The notes beneath the pieces are model-generated. The model had not been told where the DNA came from. It made no database searches and worked only from the letters and a program-made list of their open reading frames with translations. A DNA stretch of 27,571 nucleotides from Flavobacterium psychrophilum (GTDB lineage Bacteria > Bacteroidota > Bacteroidia > Flavobacteriales > Flavobacteriaceae): the NCBI GenBank assembly GCA_022729635.1, contig DZAU01000002.1, forward strand, positions 23,128 through 50,698, given 5' to 3'. Shown in pieces: positions 8,266 through 18,621 of the stretch (within the stretch, counting starts at the first letter, position 1; each line of letters starts with the position of its first letter). A program made the position numbers and the translations under genes.

Positions 8266-9153
8266 TTAAGCCAATTTGTTGAACTTTTTAACAAATTCAT
8301 CAATTCTTTTGGCAAGTGATTCGTCAACTTTTACTAATGGCAAACGAAGAATATTCTCTGATAAACCCAATGAGGTAAAGACTTGTTTGATTCCTGCAGG
8401 ATTTCCTTGCTCGAAAATCATATCGATACAATCTGAAAACTGATATTGTAATTTGAATGCGTCATCGACTTTTCGGTTTAAACCCAATCTTATCATTTCG
8501 GAAAATTCTTTTGGAAAACCTTGTGCAATTACAGATATAACTCCAGAACCTCCGGCCAAAACCATTGGCAAAGCAATCATATCATCGCCAGAAAGTACGA
8601 GGAAATCTTTTGGTTTGTTTTTTAATAATTGCATCGCCTGAATCATATCGCCGGCAGCTTCTTTAATGCCAACAATATTTTTAAAATCATTTGCTAATCG
8701 CATCACGGTTGAAGGCAACATATTGACTCCTGTTCTGCTAGGAACATTATACAAAATCACAGGAATTGGAGAAGCTTCGGAAACCGCTTTGAAATGTTGA
8801 TAAATCCCTTCTTGTGTTGGCTTATTATAATATGGAGCTATCGAAAGAATCGCGACAAATTGCGACAAATCTCTAGTTTTAAGTTCTTCTACAACTTCCA
8901 TCGTATTGTTTCCTCCCACTCCAAGTACCATAGGCAATCTTGAATTATTAGCTTCAGCTACGGTCTTGATTACTAACTCCTTTTCGTCTTGGGACATTGT
9001 TGCATTTTCGGCGGTTGTGCCAAGTATAACAAGATATTCAACTCCTCCATCAATGGAGAAATTCACTATTCTGGTTAATGCTTCGGTATCAATTGAAAAG
9101 TCGTTTTTAAAAGGAGTTGCAAGGGCAACGCCTGTTCCTATTAATGATTGCAT
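8266..9153 (-). CDS. dapA: 4-hydroxy-tetrahydrodipicolinate synthase
   Basis: DapA condenses pyruvate with aspartate semialdehyde, the first committed step to diaminopimelate (peptidoglycan) and lysine. The TIM-barrel protein has 295 residues, the standard length. Visible active-site residues are the LGTTAEN motif (T46, T47), the YNVPSRTG motif (Y135, R140) and the Schiff-base lysine in GIKEAAGD (K164). It begins 8 bases after the DUF6913 gene and is probably co-transcribed with it. No clear terminator is seen past its stop. Confidence 0.97.
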   Translation of the reverse strand: MQSLIGTGVALATPFKNDFSIDTEALTRIVNFSIDGGVEYLVILGTTAENATMSQDEKELVIKTVAEANNSRLPMVLGVGGNNTMEVVEELKTRDLSQFVAILSIAPYYNKPTQEGIYQHFKAVSEASPIPVILYNVPSRTGVNMLPSTVMRLANDFKNIVGIKEAAGDMIQAMQLLKNKPKDFLVLSGDDMIALPMVLAGGSGVISVIAQGFPKEFSEMIRLGLNRKVDDAFKLQYQFSDCIDMIFEQGNPAGIKQVFTSLGLSENILRLPLVKVDESLAKRIDEFVKKFNKLA

Positions 9154-9161
9154 AATTTTGG

Positions 9162-9680
9162 TTATATTTTGTTTAATATTTTTAAATACCTAAATAATTC
9201 GTGGACAAAAACCTTATAATTTTCAGCATTGGTACTGATCATTAAATGATTTAATCCCTTATCTGTTGATGAAAATCCCGCTTTAAATTGGGCTTTAGAA
9301 TTGTGTGTGATTTTTAATAAAAATGCTTTTTCTACATCGTAATAACTAATCAGTAAATCGAATTTTTCGTTAATGAAATCATTCACTGTCGAATTTGTTA
9401 TCTGCGTGTTCCAGTTAATATGTTTTATGCCAAATGTTGGCTGCAAATACACTTCGTTTTTCTTCAATTTATCTCTGTAAACAATACTTTTTATGTTTTT
9501 TTCGAGAATTCCATTTGCAATTAATTCATTGACCAAAGCTTCTTTTTCAAAAAAATAACTTTCATCTATAAGCAAACCAATTGTTTGTATAGAAGCATTT
9601 GATGCACTAGACTTAACGTTTTGTAAATTATTTTTTAATATTTTAATTAGAAAATAATTCTTTATATAATTCAAAAACAT
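9162..9680 (-). CDS. DUF6913 family protein of unknown function
   Basis: A 172-residue protein that I match to DUF6913, a family of unknown function found next to dapA in flavobacteria. It has no signal peptide. The N-terminus is basic and somewhat amphipathic ([18 protein letters not shown]), followed by an alternating alpha/beta pattern: [11 protein letters not shown] at about 34-44, [30 protein letters not shown] in the middle, and a final helix ending [11 protein letters not shown]. The segment [15 protein letters not shown] resembles the conserved AG(F/I)...YDLMI core of the family. It is first in a two-gene unit with dapA, separated by 8 bases, and diverges from the nucleotidase operon. 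Function cannot be inferred. Confidence 0.7.
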   Translation of the reverse strand: MFLNYIKNYFLIKILKNNLQNVKSSASNASIQTIGLLIDESYFFEKEALVNELIANGILEKNIKSIVYRDKLKKNEVYLQPTFGIKHINWNTQITNSTVNDFINEKFDLLISYYDVEKAFLLKITHNSKAQFKAGFSSTDKGLNHLMISTNAENYKVFVHELFRYLKILNKI

Positions 9681-9698
9681 ATTATCTTTACCAGATTA

Positions 9699-9706
9699 CA
9701 AAATTA
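9699..9706 (-). promoter_or_regulatory. Possible -7 element for DUF6913-dapA
   Basis: On the minus strand this reads TAATTTTG, matching TAnnTTTG, 18 bases before the DUF6913 start codon. No TTG is present at the expected 19-base spacing. It lies in a 47-base divergent gap that must serve the nucleotidase genes too. Confidence 0.4.
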
Positions 9707-9727
9707 ATTAATAAAGTCACTTTACAG

Positions 9728-10504
9728 ATGGTAAATCTAAAAAAGTATATTCGTGTTTTGAAACTTTTTGTTATATTCTTAACACTTTTTTCGGTAGTTT
9801 CCTGTGGAAAACAAAATTATACTCTTTCAAAAATTGAAGGAAAAAAAATTCCAATCACTGAAAAAGAATCGCAAAATCTTGAGATTGAAAACTATATTAA
9901 ACCTTATAGGGAACATATTAACAAAGATTTAGACAGTGTTTTGGCGTATTGCCCTGAAACCTTAGACAAATCTTCGGGAAAATGGCAAACTACCATTGGC
10001 AATTTGATGGCTGATGTCACTTTACAAAGAGGAAATATGGTTTTTATGGCTCGCGAAAAAAAGAACATCGATTTATGTATTCTCAACAGCGGTGGCATTC
10101 GCTCCATACTTCCAAAAGGAAATGTCACTACCCGAACAGCTTTTGAAATAATGCCTTTTGAAAATAGTCTTGTGGTTATAGCTTTAAAAGGAGAGCAAAT
10201 TTTTGAAATGGTCGATTATTTTATTGCCGCAAAAAAACCGCATCCTTTATCAGGAATTACTTTTACTATTAGCGATGATAAGGCTAAAAACATTTTGGTT
10301 CAGGGAAAACCAGTCGAAAAAGAGACTATCTATTATGTTGCCACAAATGATTATCTGTCTAATGGAGGTGATAATATGAATTTCTTTAAAAAAGGAATCC
10401 AAAAATATGATTTAGATTATAAATTGAGAAATGTCCTTATTGATTATTTCAAGGAAGTAGATACCATTCCCGTGATAAATGACGTGAGAGTTAGTGTTGA
10501 ATAA
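9728..10504 (+). CDS. 5'-nucleotidase C-terminal-domain lipoprotein
   Basis: A 258-residue protein equal to the C-terminal, substrate-binding domain of UshA/CD73-type 5'-nucleotidases, without the metallophosphatase domain. A signal peptide ends in the lipobox SVVSC (C26), so it is probably an envelope lipoprotein. Family motifs are present: ETLDKSSGKWQTTIGNLMAD, the LNSGGIR nucleotide-binding loop (N120-R125) and the ATNDYLSNGGDNM motif near residues 205-217. It lies 44 bases upstream of a free-standing metallophosphatase gene that supplies the missing domain. The two together would probably hydrolyse extracellular or periplasmic nucleotides. The order is reversed relative to the single-chain enzyme, and each gene has its own signal, which argues against a recent frameshift. 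Confidence 0.9.
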   Translation: MVNLKKYIRVLKLFVIFLTLFSVVSCGKQNYTLSKIEGKKIPITEKESQNLEIENYIKPYREHINKDLDSVLAYCPETLDKSSGKWQTTIGNLMADVTLQRGNMVFMAREKKNIDLCILNSGGIRSILPKGNVTTRTAFEIMPFENSLVVIALKGEQIFEMVDYFIAAKKPHPLSGITFTISDDKAKNILVQGKPVEKETIYYVATNDYLSNGGDNMNFFKKGIQKYDLDYKLRNVLIDYFKEVDTIPVINDVRVSVE

Positions 10505-10511
10505 AGTTCAG

Positions 10512-10529
10512 ACCTGCCGGCAGGCAGGT
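10512..10529. repeat. GC-rich palindrome between the two nucleotidase genes
   Basis: Arms ACCTGCC (10512-10518) and GGCAGGT (10523-10529) form a 7-base perfect stem with a GGCA loop; within it CCTGCCGGCAGG is a 12-base perfect palindrome. It is strikingly GC-rich against the AT-rich surroundings. It resembles the palindromic CCTGCC/GGCAGG intergenic repeats seen in many Bacteroidota genomes, in shortened form. It starts 7 bases after the stop codon and ends 19 bases before the next ATG, so it could act on the two-gene mRNA as a stability element or attenuator. Confidence 0.7.
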
Positions 10530-10548
10530 TTAAAAAAATTAGAAGAAA

Positions 10549-11463
10549 ATGAAAAGAAGAGAATTCATAGAAAAAACGGCTGCCAGTACAGCGATTTTAG
10601 GTTTAGGCTTATCACTGAGCAGTTTTAAATCTTCAAATATCAAACATATAACGATACTTCATACTAATGACGTTCACAGTCACATTGACCCTTTTCCTAT
10701 GGATAATCCTCGGAATCCAAATATGGGCGGTGTTGCCAGAAGGGCTTCATTGATTGAAACCATTCGTCAGGAAAATCCAAATGTATTGCTGCTGGATGCC
10801 GGTGATATTTTTCAAGGAACACCTTATTTTAACTATTATGGTGGCGAATTGGAATTCAAATTGATGAGTATGATGAAATATGATTTGTCAACAATAGGCA
10901 ATCACGATTTTGATAATGGCGTTGACGGTTTAACTGCCCAAATGCCACACGCTACTTTTGAATTTGTTTCGGCTAACTACGATTTCAAAAATACATCTAT
11001 GGAAAGTTTTGTAAAGCCATTTAAGATTTTTAATAAAAACGGAATCAAAATTGGTGTTTTTGGACTTGGAATTGAACTCGAAGGACTTGTAGATAAAAGA
11101 ATGTACAAAGAAACGGTGTACAATAATCCTTTAGAAACAGCACAAGATATGACCCGAATTCTGAAACAAGAAAACAAATGCGACTTGGTTATTTGCCTTT
11201 CACACCTTGGATATAAATATGGAAAAGAAGATTCGAATAAAATATCAGATTTGAAATTAGCCAAACTCACGAAAGATATTGACTTGATTATTGGTGGTCA
11301 TACCCATACTTTTCTTGACAAACCTACTATTGTTAAAAACCTTGAAGGAAAAGAAGTTTTGGTAAACCAAGTGGGTTGTTACGGAATAAATTTGGGAAGA
11401 ATTGATTTTTATTTTGACAATGACAAGTCAAAAACCTCAATGGGAAAATCAATAATCGTTTGA
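10549..11463 (+). CDS. Metallophosphatase domain of a split 5'-nucleotidase, Tat-like signal
   Basis: A 304-residue calcineurin-like metallophosphatase corresponding to the N-terminal catalytic domain of 5'-nucleotidases. The N-terminus has a twin-arginine signal (RREFIEK, then a hydrophobic stretch to about residue 26), suggesting Tat export folded with metals. Metal-binding motifs are complete: TNDVHSH (D41, H43), DAGDIFQG (D86), GNHDFD (N118, H119), SHLGY near 220 and GGHTHTF near 250. The nucleotide-binding C-terminal domain is missing and is encoded by the gene just upstream. Its last 15 bases overlap the end of the convergent YhhN-like gene. Confidence 0.92.
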   Translation: MKRREFIEKTAASTAILGLGLSLSSFKSSNIKHITILHTNDVHSHIDPFPMDNPRNPNMGGVARRASLIETIRQENPNVLLLDAGDIFQGTPYFNYYGGELEFKLMSMMKYDLSTIGNHDFDNGVDGLTAQMPHATFEFVSANYDFKNTSMESFVKPFKIFNKNGIKIGVFGLGIELEGLVDKRMYKETVYNNPLETAQDMTRILKQENKCDLVICLSHLGYKYGKEDSNKISDLKLAKLTKDIDLIIGGHTHTFLDKPTIVKNLEGKEVLVNQVGCYGINLGRIDFYFDNDKSKTSMGKSIIV

Positions 11464-12141
11464 CCTTTCGGTTTCAATTACAAATTTATAAAAGGTATAA
11501 TAAACCATCGTATTCAAGATCATTGCTAATGGTCTAAAGATTATTGGTGATAAATCTGAGAGATAATATTTTTCTATAAATACGATAAAATAAAGCGTAA
11601 CCGATAGAATTCCAAAAATGAGCAACCACGGTTTTTTTCTGTTATAATTCATCATATAATCTGATATTGTGATTCCTCCAAGTATGGAAACTAAAATATT
11701 TTGAACTACTAAAACAAAATATCTACTCTCTTCTATTTCATCTGAAACGGATAATAAATAGAAAAAGAAAAACAGAAACGGTATTGTTGCTATCAGTAAA
11801 GGAATGCTATCTTTTATTTTGGTCAATTTTATTAAATAATAAATAGTAAGAATTCGATGGATCGAAAAAGCTAACAAGCCAATAAATAGCATCTTCTCTG
11901 TATTTGGTATAAAAAAGACATTCGTTATTAATGAAAAGAAAATTACCAATAAAAACAAAATATTTCTTTGTGTAGAAGAATTCCAATAAAGAAGCATTAA
12001 CAACAATGAAATCAATGGTTTAAAAACAAAAATAATTGGTTTATAGGAAAACAATTCTGCACTGATTTCAACCGCAGCAACAGCAAAATATAAAACTATA
12101 AATATTTTTTCGAGATTACTTTCGTCTTTGAAAATTTTCAT
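11449..12141 (-). CDS. YhhN-like (TMEM86/lysoplasmalogenase family) membrane protein
   Basis: A 230-residue integral membrane protein with roughly seven or eight hydrophobic segments, for example LEKIFIVLYFAVAAVEISAEL, FKPLISLLLMLLYW, ILFLLVIFFSLITNVFF, IPLLIATIPFLFFFFYLL and WLLIFGILSVTLYFIVFI. The KPLISLLLMLLYW segment near the second helix and a late helix with the FRPLAMILNTMVYYTFYKFVI pattern resemble the YhhN family, some members of which hydrolyse lysoplasmalogens. Assignment rests on topology and these short stretches, so activity is unproven. It follows ligA by 18 bases and is probably the last gene of the DUF6495-ligA transcript. Confidence 0.6.
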   Translation of the reverse strand: MKIFKDESNLEKIFIVLYFAVAAVEISAELFSYKPIIFVFKPLISLLLMLLYWNSSTQRNILFLLVIFFSLITNVFFIPNTEKMLFIGLLAFSIHRILTIYYLIKLTKIKDSIPLLIATIPFLFFFFYLLSVSDEIEESRYFVLVVQNILVSILGGITISDYMMNYNRKKPWLLIFGILSVTLYFIVFIEKYYLSDLSPIIFRPLAMILNTMVYYTFYKFVIETERSNDY

Positions 12142-12159
12142 TGTGTGAATGTATTATAC

Positions 12160-14178
<2,019 letters not shown>

Positions 14179-14232
14179 TTAATTCTTTAAATAAAGGACT
14201 AAAATAACCAATTAAATGAAATAACGGTACAA

Positions 14233-14706
14233 TTACGATTCAATAATCGAATTTATTTGTTTAAATAATTGTCCGTCACTTAAAAATGCTCCTTGTTGTA
14301 TCAATCCAAAAATTGAAGTATTTCGTTCTTCGGTAAATTCTTTTTTACCGGTTTTGATTTCGATGGTTTCAGTAAACATATTATCGCTCAACCATTGTAA
14401 GCCTTCTTTTGTCAAAAAATCAGTTTCGGGAACTAATGATTTCAACACAATAGATTGAACATACCTTTCGAAACATTGAAAAAGGAAAATATGATTTTTG
14501 GAAAAATGTTCTAAATATTCGGCTCTGCCAAGAACGCCTTCCCAAACTAAATCGGAGAAAACATCCAGTTCTTGTTCGGCAACCTCGGGCTTTTCCGTTT
14601 TTAATTTATCCCATTCAGCCTTGTCAATAGCTTGTGTAGCAAGGAAATTGATGAATTCTTGGTGTAATTCTTCGAATTGTTCTTTTGTAAGTCTTGAGTA
14701 TTTCAT
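14233..14706 (-). CDS. DUF6495 family protein of unknown function
   Basis: A 157-residue acidic, soluble, mostly helical protein that I match to DUF6495, a flavobacterial family of unknown function, from its opening MKYSRLTKEQFEELHQEFINF and the internal DVFSDLVWEGVL and FLFQCFERYVQS segments. It has no signal peptide or membrane segment. The gene precedes ligA on the same strand with a 75-base gap. Upstream it is bounded by a long inverted repeat (14714-14831), which starts only 8 bases before the ATG, so any leader is partly built from that repeat. No role can be assigned. Confidence 0.75.
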   Translation of the reverse strand: MKYSRLTKEQFEELHQEFINFLATQAIDKAEWDKLKTEKPEVAEQELDVFSDLVWEGVLGRAEYLEHFSKNHIFLFQCFERYVQSIVLKSLVPETDFLTKEGLQWLSDNMFTETIEIKTGKKEFTEERNTSIFGLIQQGAFLSDGQLFKQINSIIES

Positions 14707-14713
14707 AATTATT

Positions 14714-14831
14714 TGCCACGAAGGCGCAAAGTCACTAAGTTGTTTTTTATTCTATTTACCTTACACAATGAAACTAAACATCAAAGATTAATTATTCATT
14801 AAAACCTTTGTGTCATTGTGTCTTCGTGGCA
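14714..14831. repeat. 118-bp inverted-repeat element with 26-base arms
   Basis: The left arm (14714-14739) begins TGCCACGAAGGCGCAAAGTC. The right arm (14806-14831), read in reverse complement, begins TGCCACGAAGACACAATGAC. The arms agree at most of the 26 positions and enclose a 66-base AT-rich spacer with no gene. Each arm shows internal near-repeats of the ACGAAG/GCAAAG/CACTAAG type. This matches a well-known kind of intergenic repeat scattered through Bacteroidota genomes. It could be a MITE-like remnant or a large mRNA hairpin. It lies between the TonB-receptor terminator and the DUF6495 start. Confidence 0.8.
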
Positions 14832-14842
14832 TTGTAAAAAAA

Positions 14843-14864
14843 AGCCCTCTCGAATGAGAAGGCT
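14843..14864 (-). terminator. Rho-independent terminator of the TonB-dependent receptor gene
   Basis: On the minus strand the arms AGCCTTCTC and GAGAGGGCT form a 9-base stem with one mismatch around an ATTC loop, followed by a run of T. It lies about 20 bases past the receptor stop codon. Confidence 0.85.
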
Positions 14865-14885
14865 AATTTAAAACTTTTATGTCTA

Positions 14886-17800
14886 TTAGAAAATATATCT
14901 AATACCAAATTGCATTTGCCATCTTGAAGCTAAGCTTGCATCATAAGCAAAAGTTTTGGTTTGTGTTCCGTTAAATGTATAAGTTGGAGTATTTCCTGTA
15001 ACAGAAACACCAATTGGTTGTACGCTTATAGGAGCTTGAACTAATCCCCAATCTGAATTCAATAAATTACCAAAATTCAGGATGTCAATACTAAACTGAA
15101 TCGTATTTTTTTTCTCAGAAGCCGAAGATACTTTAAAGTTATAATCTTGTAAAATTTTCATATCCCATCTACCTCTCCAAGGAGAAAGAGCTCCGTAACG
15201 TTCTGCATATTGTCCTCTTCTACCGCTTAAGTAATCGTCTTGGCTAATAAAATTATCATAAGCAGTACCTTGTCCTGCACCGCCGGTAAAAGTCATTGTA
15301 GCAATTTCGGCAGAAGTTGGAATATAGATTAAATCGTTGGCACCTGATCCATCATTATTGATGTCACCGCCATAGGTATAACTGAATCTACCACCTTGTG
15401 CATACTCAAAAACTGTAGAAAAAGTAGTAGCCCATTTATCTTTTCCATATTTCCATTTTTTGGAACCAACAGCAATAATACGGTTGTTATCCCCATATTT
15501 TGAGTTTGAAAGCACTGCATCATTAACATTTCCTAGCGCTGGATTAAAAGCAAAGGCATCTCCTGTAATTTCAGCTTCGATTGAATTTACATCTTTAGCT
15601 ATCGTATAATTATATGCGATACTAGCGAAGACTCCATTTTCGAAATTCTTTTGTAATTTAATTGAAGAGTTGAAAGCATATCCTTTATCAGAATTTGTCA
15701 TGACAAAGGCATTATTTGCCCCTTTATCTGAGGCTTGATAAATGGCTCTGTCATCAGTTCCTGCTAAAAATCCAGTTGGTGTTTTTAATCCCCAGTTTTG
15801 AACATGAACTCCATTGATGTCTTTATTATAAGATAGATCAACAGTTACAATGTAATCGCTTTTAAATTTATAATCATAACCTAAACTAGTTCTCCAAACT
15901 TGTGGCCATTTGTAATCTGGGTCCATTATTTGTAAGAAAACGTCATCTGCTCCACTTACTTGATTTCCCAACCATACAAAAGGAAATTTTCCGGTAAATA
16001 TTCCTGTTCCTCCTCGAAGTTGTGAAACACTTTTTCCATCCATATTCCAGTTGAATCCAAGTCTAGGAGACCAAAGGATTTTATCGGAAGGTAAATCTGT
16101 AGAAATTAATTTTACTGCATTTCCTGTTTCTGGGTCATAGTAATCAATAGAATTATTTCTAGTTGCACCATTATCAGTATCAATATATTTTTGAATTAAA
16201 TCTGATGTATTAAAATACAAAGGTTTATCAGCTCTTAATCCGAAAGATAATTTGAAATTATCATTTACATTCCAATCATCTTGTGCATAAAATGCGAGTT
16301 GTCCAACATTCAATTCAGCCAATTTCCATCCCAAATCAGCTCCCACTTCAATTTTTCCTTTAGCATTAAAAGTATCAATTGCATATTGCATGTTTTGTGC
16401 AACTATACTTTGCGCATAAGGTTTAGCTGCATCTGCTAAGAAATCAGAGACTGTAAAATAAGGTGAGAAAAACAAACCTGCATATCCATTAGGATTGCCA
16501 AAATTTTCATAGCCTGTTAAGTTAAATGAATTTTTGAAAGCAAATTTTTCGAAAGAACCTCCAAAAGTAAAAACATGATCTCCAGTAACATAGCTCAAAT
16601 TATCTGTAATTTGAAATACTTTTTGGTCTAATGTGTTATGGATAGAAAATGGTTCGTGTCCTGCAATTATATAATTAGATCCTGCTCCATCTTTTATAGT
16701 TATAACTGGTGCAGGCGATGAAAATGGGTTTCTAAAATCATTAAAGGACGTATAACCTGTTTGAAATTTATTTGAAACTTTTTCACTAATTTTTGAATTC
16801 AATTCTACTAAGAAAGAACTCAATTCATTATTAATTTCATATCCTGCATTTTGAAATTGAGCAATAGAAGCACTCGGCCCTCTAAAACCTAAGGCGGTAG
16901 GGTGAGCCGGTTTGTCCTTGGATGCATCTAAAAAGTTATAAATAACAGCAAGTTTATTATTATCATTGATATTCCAATCTAATTTAATAATCCCTTTATT
17001 TGAATTGGAATTATGTATATATCCTTGATAAGCACCTGGATTATATCCAAAACTTTTTCCAGAGGCATCTTTTAAATTTGATAAAGCATTTGAAACAGCA
17101 ATTAAATCAGTCTCTAAAACTCTTGATTCATTAATGCCAGTTATAGCATCACCATTATTGGCAACAAAACTAGAACCTAAATCGCTTCGTTGATCTATTT
17201 CAAAATTGGCAAAAAAGAATAATTTATTTTTAACAATTGGTCCACCAATACTGAACCCTGCTTGTGATTGTTCTAATGAAGGAACATAAATTTTTTCACC
17301 TTTTACTTTATCTCCAGTTAAAGATTCATTTCTATAATATCCATAAGCCGTACCGTGGAAATCATTAGAACCAGACTTTGTTACAGCATTTACTGATGCT
17401 CCTGTAAAGCCAGACAAGGTTACATCATAAGGTGCTGTCGCAATTTGAATTTGATCTATTGCATCTAAAGAAATGGGCTGTGCATTTGTTTGTCCACCCG
17501 GTGTTGCTGCGTCTAAGCCAAAAGGGTTATTAAAAACGGCTCCATTTAAAGAGTAATTGTTGTATTGATCATTTCTACCTCCAAATGAACCTCCACTAGC
17601 TGTAGGTTCTAATCTTGTAAAATCTTCAGCAGATCTTGAAATGGAAGGTAATGTTGTCAATTCTTTTCTTCCAATGTTTGTTTCCGCTCCTGTTTTTCCA
17701 CTTTTAAAAACCTTATTGCTTGAAGTAGTAACTTTTACTTCTTCTAATTTTTGACTGTCATCTTGCAATTGAATATCTAAAATAAAAGGTTTCCCTAATT

Positions 17801-18083
17801 CAAGATTGACATCATTAATTTCCTGAGTTTTGTAACCTACAAAGGTTACCACAATTTTGTATGGTCCGCCAATTCTAGCATTCAGAATATTATACCTTCC
17901 GTCTTCGTTTGACAGGGCAGAATACTTAGTTCCAGTTGGCGTATGAACTACCTGAATGGTGGCTCCTGGAAGTGACTCTGAATTAGAGCCCTTTACAGTT
18001 CCTCTAATACTTGAGGTTGTAGTTTGACCTATCATTGAATGTAAGGCAAATACAATAAACAATAATGTAAAAATTTTTTTCAT
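14886..18083 (-). CDS. TonB-dependent receptor, Oar-like, with carboxypeptidase-regulatory-like domain
   Basis: A 1065-residue outer-membrane receptor/porin. The signal peptide (about 1-20, ending MIGQ) is followed by a carboxypeptidase-regulatory-like beta-sandwich (about 25-105, GTVKGSNSESLPGATIQV and GRYNILNARIGGPYKI). A plug domain follows (about 120-235, with SLDAIDQIQIATAPYDVTLSGFTGASVNAVTKSG), then a large barrel with many aromatic-ended strands, finishing WQMQFGIRYIF with a terminal Phe. The shape matches Oar-type receptors. The substrate cannot be told. It stands alone: there is no SusD-like partner, sugar hydrolase or metal-uptake gene nearby, so it is not part of a polysaccharide utilisation locus in this window. 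Confidence 0.93.
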   Translation of the reverse strand: MKKIFTLLFIVFALHSMIGQTTTSSIRGTVKGSNSESLPGATIQVVHTPTGTKYSALSNEDGRYNILNARIGGPYKIVVTFVGYKTQEINDVNLELGKPFILDIQLQDDSQKLEEVKVTTSSNKVFKSGKTGAETNIGRKELTTLPSISRSAEDFTRLEPTASGGSFGGRNDQYNNYSLNGAVFNNPFGLDAATPGGQTNAQPISLDAIDQIQIATAPYDVTLSGFTGASVNAVTKSGSNDFHGTAYGYYRNESLTGDKVKGEKIYVPSLEQSQAGFSIGGPIVKNKLFFFANFEIDQRSDLGSSFVANNGDAITGINESRVLETDLIAVSNALSNLKDASGKSFGYNPGAYQGYIHNSNSNKGIIKLDWNINDNNKLAVIYNFLDASKDKPAHPTALGFRGPSASIAQFQNAGYEINNELSSFLVELNSKISEKVSNKFQTGYTSFNDFRNPFSSPAPVITIKDGAGSNYIIAGHEPFSIHNTLDQKVFQITDNLSYVTGDHVFTFGGSFEKFAFKNSFNLTGYENFGNPNGYAGLFFSPYFTVSDFLADAAKPYAQSIVAQNMQYAIDTFNAKGKIEVGADLGWKLAELNVGQLAFYAQDDWNVNDNFKLSFGLRADKPLYFNTSDLIQKYIDTDNGATRNNSIDYYDPETGNAVKLISTDLPSDKILWSPRLGFNWNMDGKSVSQLRGGTGIFTGKFPFVWLGNQVSGADDVFLQIMDPDYKWPQVWRTSLGYDYKFKSDYIVTVDLSYNKDINGVHVQNWGLKTPTGFLAGTDDRAIYQASDKGANNAFVMTNSDKGYAFNSSIKLQKNFENGVFASIAYNYTIAKDVNSIEAEITGDAFAFNPALGNVNDAVLSNSKYGDNNRIIAVGSKKWKYGKDKWATTFSTVFEYAQGGRFSYTYGGDINNDGSGANDLIYIPTSAEIATMTFTGGAGQGTAYDNFISQDDYLSGRRGQYAERYGALSPWRGRWDMKILQDYNFKVSSASEKKNTIQFSIDILNFGNLLNSDWGLVQAPISVQPIGVSVTGNTPTYTFNGTQTKTFAYDASLASRWQMQFGIRYIF

Positions 18084-18125
18084 ATATTTTGATTTTGATT
18101 AGTAGGTAAATTTAGATATAAAAAA

Positions 18126-18145
18126 AGCCACTCTTTTGAGTGGCT
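18126..18145 (-). terminator. Terminator of the rpsF-rpsR-rplI operon (possibly bidirectional)
   Basis: A perfect 8-base stem, AGCCACTC and GAGTGGCT, with a TTTT loop. It has A residues on the left and T residues on the right, so it can act on both strands. It lies 36 bases past the rplI stop and upstream of the TonB receptor gene, keeping the two transcripts apart. Confidence 0.92.
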
Positions 18146-18180
18146 TTTATATTTTATAAACAAAATGTGTTAACAAATTA

Positions 18181-18621
18181 TTATTTTTCTGCTACGATTT
18201 CATAAGGCAATTCAACTACAACATCTCTGTGTAATCTGATGCTAGCAGCATATTTACCAGTACGTTTTACAATACCGCTAGTGATAAATTTTCTATCGAT
18301 AGATTGACCTGCCTTTTCTATAGCTTCTGCAATATCGATATTTGTGATTGAACCAAAAAGTTTTTCACCACCTGCTTTAGCATACAATTTAATTTCAAGT
18401 GCTTTCAATGTTTCGGCTAAAGCTTTTGCATCGTTTACTACTTTTTCTTCTTTGTGTGCTCTTTGTTTTAGATTTTCAGCTAATACTTTCTTTGCAGAAG
18501 GAGTTGCTAACTGTGCGTAACCTTGTGGAATTAAAAAATTACGACCGTATCCGTTTTTTACTGATACTACATCATCTTTAAATCCTAAGTTTTGTACGTC
18601 TTTTTTAAGTATAAGTTCCAT
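18181..18621 (-). CDS. rplI: 50S ribosomal protein L9
   Basis: L9 binds 23S rRNA and extends from the large subunit, helping to maintain the reading frame. The 146-residue protein has the N-terminal RNA-binding domain (MELILKKDVQNLGFKDDVVSVKNGYGRNFLIPQGYA), a long charged connecting helix (about 45-80) and the C-terminal domain (LFGSITNIDIAEAI ... VVELPYEIVAE). It is last in the operon. The 61-base spacer before it holds a GC-rich hairpin and a possible stem reaching the start codon (see 18622-18669). Confidence 0.98.
   Translation of the reverse strand: MELILKKDVQNLGFKDDVVSVKNGYGRNFLIPQGYAQLATPSAKKVLAENLKQRAHKEEKVVNDAKALAETLKALEIKLYAKAGGEKLFGSITNIDIAEAIEKAGQSIDRKFITSGIVKRTGKYAASIRLHRDVVVELPYEIVAEK

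Noticed and set aside
8249..8267. A7-GAGG-T8 hairpin at the dapA stop codon as a terminator
   Set aside because: The stem is only A:T pairs and overlaps the stop codon; stability is too low to support the call.
9728..11463. Frameshifted 5'-nucleotidase pseudogene
   Set aside because: The domain order is reversed, both halves keep intact motifs, and each has its own export signal.
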